Positions 56,560-64,000 of a DNA stretch of 64,000 bases are shown piece by piece. The notes beneath the pieces are model-generated. The model was not told where the DNA came from. It worked only from the letters and a program-made list of their open reading frames with translations, and did no database searches. Location of the stretch: positions 166,339,486 to 166,403,485 of the forward strand of contig NC_090450.1 in assembly GCF_031143425.1 (NCBI RefSeq), in the 5' to 3' direction. Origin of the DNA: Pleurodeles waltl. Lineage: Eukaryota; Chordata; Amphibia; Caudata; Salamandridae. Numbering within the stretch: position 1 is the first letter of the stretch; the number at the start of each line of letters is the position of its first letter. The translations under genes and the position numbers were made by a program.

Positions 56560-56897
56560 CCAGTTCCATGGTGTCGTCGTTCCTCGTGGAGTGTGTAGAG
56601 GTGAGCGTTTTCCCTTTGAAATGGCTGTTTCTGCCGTGTTTTTATCCGCGGTGAATCCGCCCCGGAAAAGGTGGCGGATTGGTAGGTTGTAATACTGTGG
56701 GCGGTACATTGTCTCCCGCCTGTCTGTTGGCGGTGACCGCCGTGCTGTTTTCTGTACCGCTGTGGCGGACGGAGTGTTAAAGTGGCTGTCTTTGTTGGCG
56801 GTTTCCGCCACGGTCATAATTCCCATTTTTTAACCGCCGGCCTGTTGGCGGTCTTACCGCCGCTTTAACACCGTCCGCCAGGGTTGTAATGACCCCC
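56560..56897 (-). repeat. Harbinger outer right terminal region
   Basis: Reading inward from 56897 on the minus strand: GGGGGTCATTACAACCCTGG, then repeated GGCGG/CCGCC words (GACCGCCAACAGG, GTGGCGGAAACCGCC, GGCGGTCACCGCC). It pairs with the left end at 40572 over the first 15 bases and shares the motif pattern beyond. Confidence 0.85.
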
Positions 56898-56900
56898 CAA

Positions 56901-58100
56901 GTGCCACTCCTATATCAGTGGGAACCTAGGCATTATTATACATATAATCAGAAAAATGGTTCACCTGTAATTCATTCATTCATTTTTATTGATAGGCAAA
57001 AAGATCAATTCTGAGCATACATTTAAGGGTATAAAGTAATTGTTACACTCTAGCCTTGAAGATGAGTAATTAGTATACTTTGGTTTTGACCTCGTTTTCA
57101 ACTCTGGCAATGTTGAGTTCTCTTCTGGACAAAGAGATGACAGGTACTCTTGAATGTAGGATAGCTACAGAGATGCTAACTGAACCAATAATACCAAAAC
57201 ATGTGAGAGTCCCAGTGACCCCTATATGGGAATTAAAATGAGTAGCTATTCACTCAGTTGTTAAAAAAACTACAGGAAAGATGAAATGTAGAACACATAG
57301 AGATGCACTTCTGACCCACGAGACAGGTAGAACAAGGGTGGTGTCCTTCAGCTAGAGTGGATTAGTGTCACTGAGACAATAATAAATCCAGGATCACATT
57401 TTCAGAAAATTCCAAAGCAGGTTACTGGAGACCAGTGCATTGTCACTGCCTCCACTGGCGAACAAAAGGAATAATATTTTCATCTGCTACTGTGACAGGA
57501 GGTTTTCAAGAATGGGGCAGCGCAGCATGATGGCTTGCAACACTGCCCTAGGCCAAAACCCTGTAAATAAGGGCCTACATCCTTTATAAAGAATGCTAAA
57601 ATCAATTAATACATCTTGTAATATGAAAAATATATAATGAATAATGTGTAGTTTGGTTGTAAATTGCCATCTTGGGTTTCAGATGTCATTTATTGTTTGC
57701 ACTTGTTACCAGAACTCCTTGATGTCAATATGGATCTGTAATACAGTTATGTATTCTCTCTCTTTCTCTTGCCTTGTAGTGGTTGCATTTACCTGTAGCA
57801 TTGGTGCTTTGTGTGTAGCTGCAAGACCCTGATCCTCACTTATACAACAACCTCCCAGGGAGAATAATGATGACTTAGAAGGAATAGTTTGCTTTTGTTA
57901 ATCCTTTTATTAGGTGAGGTAAAGTGGTTGATGCGTTTTTTCAAAAATACTAAACAATAACAACATGGTATATTGAAAAATAAACAGAAATATCAAATAT
58001 TTAAAAATACACTATAGATAATTAAAAGAAATTAAACCTTACATATTTTTAAATATATAAACATATATTCAAATGCACTATTCTGAGTACATTACTACAA
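56901..58100. other. Intronic sequence without a recognisable gene
   Basis: Single-copy-looking AT-rich sequence after the Harbinger end. No supported coding region. Confidence 0.5.
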
Positions 58101-58179
58101 AAAGAAGAGAAAATGTATAACTTGTGAGAGGTTCACCATTACTAATCAAGATACATTCTAAAAAACAGTAAAGAACGTG

Positions 58180-58825
58180 CACATATTTGTGGGTGCTTAA
58201 ATTCACTATTCTAACTCCAGTCTAGCGAACATTGAGGAATTTGACTACATTGGGCAGAGTCAGATGAATTTTTCTAAACACAGTCTAACAATATTTGGAA
58301 AAAGTGCATATATTAGTGGCGGGGAGCTGAATTAATATTCTTAATCTACTCTATCAAACATTGGGAAAAATACATACTTGGGGGCAGATTTACTATTCTA
58401 GTCCCAGCCTTACAAACATGGGTGACAATGCATACTTTGGAGGAAATATATTTGTTTAACTAACTACACTCTCACAAATATTGGGGCAGTGCATATATTG
58501 GAGTAAGGTGATTCAGACTTACAGTTATGACAAGTCTAAACACATTGAGGAAAGTGTACATATTGAGGTAAGATTTACTAGTCTAAGTTACTTTAAAAAA
58601 ATAATGGGGCAGTGCATACATTTGGGAGGAGGTATATTTAATATTTTAACTCCAGTCCAACAAACGTAGAGAAAAGCACATACATTGGGAGGGAGGTGGA
58701 TCTATTGTACCATTCTAACTCAAGCCTACCAAACATTGGGTCATGTGCATAATTGAGGGGTTAGATTTACTGTTCTATGTCCAGTCTACCAAACATTATA
58801 GAAAATGCATACATTTGGATGTTTA
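58180..58825. repeat. Diverged 70-bp tandem repeat, about 9 units
   Basis: The unit contains TCTAACTCCAGTCTAACAAA, ACATTGGG and GTGCATACATTGGG followed by a GGAGGTAGATTTACTATT-like part. Copies differ by many substitutions and small indels, so the array is old. Confidence 0.8.
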
Positions 58826-60369
58826 GCTACAACACAGCCAAATTCTATGAATATGTATAAACATTATTTCATATAGTAAATGAAAAAAGTGAAAAGATTT
58901 AATAACTAAACATTTTAAAATGATTAAAATGATTTAAAAATGAACAAATGTGTCAAACATGTATGTTATTTAATGTATTGAATACAATAGTTAAAATACA
59001 GTGTCCCAAAGTACACAAATGTAAAGTAAAAGTAATACAATCTGTTATGATATAAATATTTACATTTCTCTTTCAGTATAATGTAGGAACATACTTTCCA
59101 TGCATTCCACCAACACACACGAAGTTGCAAAAGACAAAATTAAAAATATAAAATAATAAAACATGGAAACATTAATGGAAAACAATAACGAATAAACAAA
59201 ATGTAATATATTCAACACATCTAATACACACTTTAGTACACAGTAAGGTACATAAATAATATACAACATAATTAGAACATAATTTGGTATAATTTGGTAT
59301 TAATTAAAAACGATTTTGTATACACATTATTTCCAAATAAAGAATTGTATCAACAATGCATTATTCAATTGTTATTAATATGTACAGTTTATTTTATTTA
59401 ATTGCTACACACCCAATCACCCAACAAGTCCATTAACCTGAAGCTAACATGTATTCAGTAATTTAAATTTACTAAACTTGCAAGCTAAAACATAAGAATT
59501 AAAAAATAGCAGTCATCAACTTACATTGAAGATTATATACATTTAAAAATACCTATCCCTCAAGTTCCTAATGAAACCCAACAGCTAAAATTTTAATTTA
59601 ATAAACAATTTCAAACTTTATTAAACATGAAAACAAAAAATATTAATCAGTTTGAAATAATTAACATATAATTAAAAAACACCCAATCCTGCACTAAACC
59701 CCACAACTAAATTATACATTACTATAATAATATTTAAAAATATTTAAAAATAAATGACATGATAACAATGATGGAATAACAACACAATGCAATGAAACAA
59801 AATGGTAGAAAACGAATTTAGTAAACACTACTAAGCAAAAAAGAAACCAAAATGCTGCCCTTCCTTTTTTTTGTGGTCACATTATTGTAACCACAGGATA
59901 AAGGTCACGAAATATGTTTGAGTCCGTATATACACGTGGAATACCATGTACGAGCAGTGCCATTCTCACTATCGAAAATAAGCAGTTCTAAACCACACCC
60001 TTGCACACACGTGTTTATCAGTCTAAATGCATGATTTAGCCTTTATTCTCCGTATTGAACACTATAGCAACCTGTTTGTAATCATTAATTTAAAAGAGTA
60101 AAATGATCTCCGCCATGGAAACGGAGTAAAGTAACTAGAGAATTTTGTTTTTTATGTAACACAGTTCAAAACAATTCCATAAATGCCGCTTTATTTAATG
60201 CTAGGGGACGAATCTAAAGTGCATTTTTAAGTTCTTTGAAAAATCAAACAAACGGTCCTCTTTAAAACGTCTACATGCCTGTCATTGAAAACACGTTGCA
60301 TTTAGGTTCCTTCGCAAGTGCAATGTTAAGGTTAAATAAAGTTAAGGTCTCAAAAAATTGGGAACTTAC
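58826..60369. other. AT-rich end of intron 1 next to exon 1
   Basis: Very AT-rich sequence with many AAAT and TTTA runs and no coding region. The donor of exon 1 is the junction at 60369/60370. Confidence 0.6.
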
Positions 60370-60507
60370 CAAATTCATAATTGTTCTTCCAATCGAATCT
60401 ATAAACATTACTTTCCATCTCTCCTCGGTGTTCTCTGGAAGAGGTACATAAAAATAATATCCCACAAGAACAGACGCAACTGCGAAGTATAATAATTTTG
60501 ATGCCAT
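60370..60507 (-). CDS. AADAC: AADAC-like esterase, coding exon 1 (signal anchor)
   Basis: First coding exon, 46 codons. The ATG at 60507 lies in a strong context (AAAATGG). The peptide starts MASKLLYFAVASVLVGYYFY, a basic residue followed by about 16 hydrophobic residues, fitting the uncleaved ER signal-anchor of the AADAC family. Then VPLPENTEERWKVMFIDSIG leads to RTIMNL and the donor TTG|GTAAGT. The PLP-N-EE-W-M pattern and phase 0 end match vertebrate AADAC and AADACL2 first exons. It joins exon 2 at 1661 in frame. No defect is visible, so the host gene appears intact so far as it can be seen. WKVM-DSIGRT is somewhat AADACL2-like, so orthology among AADAC paralogues is open. Confidence 0.9.
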
Positions 60508-60660
60508 TTTAAATTCTTCACGCGGGTCAGTTCAGGTCGTTTTACGGCTCCGAATTCGAGTCTGTCTCACAGGCGTGTAAAGGTTAAAGTCAATACTTAT
60601 GCTTGAACTTGTACACGCCTTCCCTCTGAGCTTTCCAACTCGTACAGTTTACCAAATCGC
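60508..60660 (-). promoter_or_regulatory. 5' UTR and core promoter candidate of the AADAC-like gene
   Basis: Reading toward the gene, a TATA-like ATAAGTATT lies at about 60592-60600, which would place transcription start near 60565-60572 and give a 5' UTR of about 60 bases. AGGTTAAAGTCAA at 60581-60593 (plus strand) resembles an HNF4/DR1 site and GTTAAC near 60673 resembles an HNF1 half-site. Both fit a liver/gut gene but are short, unproven matches. Confidence 0.35.
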
Positions 60661-62311
60661 AAGCAGACCAAGTTAACCATTGAAATTGTTTCTAGTGAAG
60701 ATTACGTTTTCATGAGCGCACTGCCAACCTGTCTCTAACTTTATTTTGACATGATAAAACTATGTATGGTTCGGTAAAACGTTTAAATTACCAGTTACCA
60801 GCATACAGTTTGAAGCTTGGAGAAATATACTCATGTATAATGTAGCCATGTAATAATCAGAAAATATCACGACTTGCTAAAATGTTTTTAAACACATCGC
60901 TAAACTATATATATAAACACTAGTTGTCATTTTATGTGTGTTGTCTACGGATTAGTGCGTTTGTTTGTATGGGTAAGCTGATGCATGAGTGGGTGTATTT
61001 AAGAACCTTTTAACGAATGAATGGTTGAGGGAGTGCATGAATGAATGTTCTTCACAGAATGACGAGTTTGTGTGTGTGTTTCTGTAAATAGATGATTGGT
61101 TTAATGTGTGAATGTGAAAACTATTGGATGGACTGAGCGCATGGATAAATGAGTAATGGCATCAGTAGTTAGTGAGTGAGTGAAAACATGGGTGAATTGT
61201 TGAATTAAAGCATGAATGGATAACTGGGTATAAGGGTGAGTGCACTAATGAATGACACATTTCCAGAATTACCAAATATCGTAAAGCTGGTAATGCGTCA
61301 AAAGCCTATACCTCCACATGGGAGGCATAATGGAGGTGCCACGATGAGAAATAGCTTGTATTCTCCTTTTTCCTCCGTTTTCTATGTGTGCTGCTTTTGC
61401 ACATATAGTAAAAGGAAAATGCCTCTTGTGATTGTTTTTGTGCAGGGAGATGTCCTTTTCTGCACAGAAACAATCATCCCTGCAACACAGTCACCATTGC
61501 ACTATGGTTCAAGGTTGCCTGTGTTGGGGCATGGCAGGTCTTTGTGCACCAGTGCAGAGTAAGAGGACTGGAATGTGCCATATTTCATTGATACGCTGCC
61601 ATTTTCTTTTGATGCAGGACAGCGCTGCAAGAATCCTTGGGGCGCTACCCTGCACCAAAACCTCTTAAGTGAGGACCCTAGTTTCCCTGCATATGAATTA
61701 CACATTGCATTTAGTCAGACCTTATCAAAATTGTTATCTCCTCAAATAAGCTTGTTTGTAACCTACTGCTATCATCCTAAATTAAAAATGTAATCTAATT
61801 TCTCCTTTTAGTAAGTATTTCATTCAATTCTAATTATATACAAAAATGCATGCACAGAATGTTTACTAGTCTCTAACCAATTAAAAAGGCCCTAGTTATG
61901 GGAGCCGAACATTCATCCGCTAAAATATGGCCGCTCCAATTTGAGATAGAGGTATGATCAGGGCCTCTAGAATTATGCTATTGTGCGGTTGCTGAGTTTT
62001 TTGTATAATTATGCTGCATTTACCACTGAATCTTTCTGCATAATCTGCAGTTTTTACAAAAAAAATGTTGTTTCTATCTCAAATGGTTTACTTAAAGTGC
62101 AGCCCCAGGTGTTGCTGCGCAACAGAAGGCCCTTCTGTTTACTGTCCACCTTTCGGTTGCTTATTGCTATGTTTGGAGGTCAAACCGGTAGTAATGAGGT
62201 ACAGCCATTGCCCAGACAATATTCTCAGGTGTAACAAAGAGAAACAATGAAGTAATACTATCACCAATTGTGCCCCATTGTCTGACTTTTCTTGCAGCAT
62301 AATTTACTCAC
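60661..62311. other. Upstream flank without a recognisable gene
   Basis: 60955-61230 is a degenerate tract of TGAATG/GAGTG words. 61.25-61.70 kb has higher complexity and may be an old mobile element, but no ends or domain are seen. The rest is AT-rich. Confidence 0.45.
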
Positions 62312-62540
62312 TATTAGAACATTCGAACGTTGGCAGCTCCATTGAAAAAAATGGAGTGCTGCGGGCTTTTACTGGCCGGTAAAAGCCCGCAGCGCCAACA
62401 TTCCAATGTTCGCTTTGTTCACAGCAACAGCTGTGAACAAAGCCTCACGGAGCCCGAGGGGATTTTAATCCCCTTGGGCTCCGTGAGCAATTTGTTTTTT
62501 TAATAGAACATTCTGCCCTGAGTGGCAGAATGTTCTAATA
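62312..62540. mobile_element. Short hairpin-rich MITE-like element, 229 bp
   Basis: The ends are a perfect 13-bp inverted repeat, TATTAGAACATTC at 62312 and GAATGTTCTAATA ending at 62540. Inside are consecutive stems: 62357-62393 (GCGGGCTTTTAC and GTAAAAGCCCGC), 62413-62442 (CTTTGTTCACAG and CTGTGAACAAAG), 62444-62487 (21-bp arms, one mismatch) and 62501-62540. No target duplication could be fixed. Confidence 0.7.
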
Positions 62541-62688
62541 GCCTTAGAACCCGCCGTAGCAGGCTCTATCGGCTATTAAAGGCCCTTTCCCTTGTTAAAT
62601 GCCCTCGCCTTCGGCTCGGGCATTTAACGCGGGAGCGGGCCTTTAATAGGCGGTAGAGCCCGCTACGGCGGGTTCTAAGGCTATATTC
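62537..62688. repeat. Long palindrome with 66-bp arms
   Basis: The left arm starts TAGCCTTAGAACCCGCCGTA and the right arm ends with its complement. The arms pair over about 66 bp with roughly seven mismatches around the loop TCGCCTTCGGCTCG. It abuts the 229-bp element, sharing its last bases. Confidence 0.8.
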
Positions 62689-64000
62689 TTCCAAGTTTTT
62701 ACTCTTTTCTACTGCATAATTCCAGTGGCCGTGGGCATGGCCAAACTGCCTTACAAATGTCGTCTCAAACAACCTGCAGTTCAGGGCAAAATCACTTAGT
62801 GTCCTTGTATATTATTAAAGATAAAGAAGAATCTGATGATCTTGTATAAAGTAATCAGGTGCTCCTGTAAAGTGCTTAAGTGCCCTTAGTTCAATCACAT
62901 TATGTAAAACGGTAAGCCTAATAATAAACAAATAACTGCAGTTGTGCTGCATTTCCTCACAGGAATGTTTCACTGAATACGTTGCGTACCGTGACCCCAC
63001 CCTACGTGACCTGCGGCTCCCACAGCAGCTGCCAGAGGAGCACAGTTTCAGCACTGGGAGCATGGTTGTTTGATTAGTGGTCTAACAATGCCCAAGGCAG
63101 ACACACCTTGGAGCTAGCCTCTTTACAAGCAAGCACACTTGGCTAGACTGAAACTTCTGCTGTAAGATGGGGAGACTGCAGGAGCCAGCCATTCTGTAGT
63201 CTAGTGCAAACAGCTAGACTGGTCCTTTGTGGGAAATGCTGTGAGAGGGCCGGAACAGCCTCTCTTCAGGCCAGGACACATGGCTAGACAGACTGTCATA
63301 GAAAAGAAAAAGCTCAGGAGCCTGTGCAGCTCAGCGTTAATTGGTTCATTGAACCTGTGTGCATGTCAGGAAATGATCTAGAAACTGGAGCTATGCAGAC
63401 GATTGCAGAGGGCTAAGCTGACCATTTTTGTCAGACAGCGGGGCTGGTGGATTCTGTTGTTTTGTAAATAATCAAAAGGCTAAACTGAACCTTCATGTGA
63501 GATGGGGGGGGGCATCTATTGTCGTTCCTGGGAACTTCAACATCCATGCACTGCAGTGTAATGACTCTGTTTAGGGCCTAGTACGTTTGCAGGCCACACT
63601 CCAATAAAGAGGCTCAGCAAGAAAAAGACTGACCCAGTGGTCCTCACTGGGTAGTTTCTCTAGCCAGACGCAAATATTGTCGGTAAAGGTGAGCAAGAAA
63701 CATTCTGTTTATTTGATGTAATATTTTGTGATGATAGGCTACTTTCTTTCAACCTATATGATAAATATTATTAATGAACAGTCACGGCTCGCAGGGCACG
63801 GAAGGGGCAGGGCGGCGTGCGGGAGGGGAATAAATATTAAATTAAATAAATGTTAAAAAAAAACACCTTCTCCACCAAAGCTCTGATCCTCTGCTGCAGG
63901 CAGGCACAGGCTCCCAGCCTGCCATGCGGCCGGTCCTGATGCTGCTCAGAGCATCTTTAGGATCAGCACAGGAGCACCCAGTCAGAGCTCTCCCAGGCAG
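62689..64000. other. Upstream flank; possible diverged repeats
   Basis: 63.06-63.69 kb has an AATAAA (near 63603) followed by a CCCAGTGG-TCCTCACTGGG stem, a layout that can occur in an LTR, but no ends are visible. 63.78-64.0 kb (G-rich, then A-rich AATAAATATTAAATT, then CT-rich) resembles 740-960 in intron 2. No gene is seen. Confidence 0.35.

Larger units (their letters stand above)
40572..56897. mobile_element. Composite PIF/Harbinger-type DNA transposon, 16.3 kb
   Basis: The outer ends are inverted: GGGAGTCATTACAAC at 40572 and the complement of GGGGGTCATTACAAC ending at 56897 (14 of 15 identical), continuing into GCGG/CCGC-rich subterminal sequence on both sides. CAA flanks both ends (40569-40571 and 56898-56900), the 3-bp duplication size of Harbinger elements. 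Inside, in order: Myb1 copy A (+), an internal left terminus (42935), Myb1 copy B (+), transposase copy 1 (-), Myb2 copy 1 (+), minisatellites, transposase copy 2 (-), Myb2 copy 2 (+), minisatellites. This reads as one three-gene element with internal tandem duplications. HARBI1-type transposase plus a Myb/SANT partner is the known Harbinger plan; the second Myb gene is not standard. Confidence 0.8.
1662..60369 (-). other. Intron 1 of the AADAC-like gene (58.7 kb)
   Basis: Exon 1 ends in phase 0 with TTG|GTAAGT and exon 2 begins in phase 0 after TTCCTAG, so the two exons join in frame as ...RTIMNL then IEFSELTG.... Everything between is one intron of 58,708 bp filled with nested transposons and tandem repeats. 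This assumes no untranslated or alternative exon lies between, which the sequence cannot exclude. The LINE and the recognised LTR pieces lie in the same orientation as the host gene; the DIRS element lies antisense. Confidence 0.85.

Noticed and set aside
40572..56897. Simple nesting of one complete Harbinger inside another
   Set aside because: There are two left termini but only one right terminus, and the second transposase joins the 3' region without a transposon end, which fits duplication better than nesting.
63060..63690. Possible LTR of an endogenous retrovirus
   Set aside because: An AATAAA followed by a short stem is suggestive, but no TG...CA ends, primer-binding site, target duplication or coding region is visible.

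Overview
The window is vertebrate nuclear DNA, most likely from a salamander or newt. The evidence is one split animal gene with GT-AG introns, dense layers of transposons of types known to have expanded in salamanders (DIRS, Ty3/Gypsy-like LTRs, PIF/Harbinger, non-LTR LINEs), and almost no other gene content. There are no prokaryotic operons, no convincing tRNA or rRNA genes and no CRISPR array. The species cannot be fixed from the sequence alone.

The host gene is on the minus strand and looks like arylacetamide deacetylase (AADAC or a close AADAC-like paralogue). Coding exon 1 (60370-60507) encodes the ER signal-anchor N-terminus and ends in phase 0. Exon 2 (1445-1661) starts in phase 0, carries the HGGGW oxyanion-hole motif and ends in phase 1. 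Between them lies a single intron of 58,708 bp, so more than 90% of the window is intron 1. The remaining exons, with the catalytic Ser, Asp and His, lie left of base 1.

Layout from left to right: intron 2 (1-1444); exon 2; quiet sequence with old repeats (1.7-7.5 kb); an LTR-type segment inserted in a GT-rich minisatellite (7.9-10.1 kb); GC-rich repeats and a second LTR piece (10.4-12.0 kb); a minus-strand LINE (about 14.1-22.5 kb) whose reverse transcriptase is split by a 2.2-kb LTR element with a 5-bp target duplication; a pentamer-based satellite (22.8-24.2 kb); a TTAA-flanked 3.3-kb DNA element full of hairpins and 380-bp repeats (25.4-28.75 kb); a fragment of another LINE (30.3 kb); a nearly full-length DIRS retrotransposon (33.5-39.4 kb); a 16.3-kb Harbinger-type composite (40.57-56.90 kb); a 70-bp tandem repeat (58.2-58.8 kb); exon 1 and promoter; and upstream flank containing a cluster of perfect and near-perfect hairpins (62.3-62.7 kb).

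The most interesting object is the Harbinger composite. One pair of outer inverted termini and a CAA repeat at both ends bracket two copies of a Myb/SANT gene (Myb1), two copies of a DDE transposase and two copies of a second, different Myb/SANT gene (Myb2). The parental element therefore seems to have had three genes rather than the usual two. The whole array appears to be an internal tandem duplication, possibly moved as one unit. Every gene copy except possibly Myb1 copy B carries a clear inactivating change.
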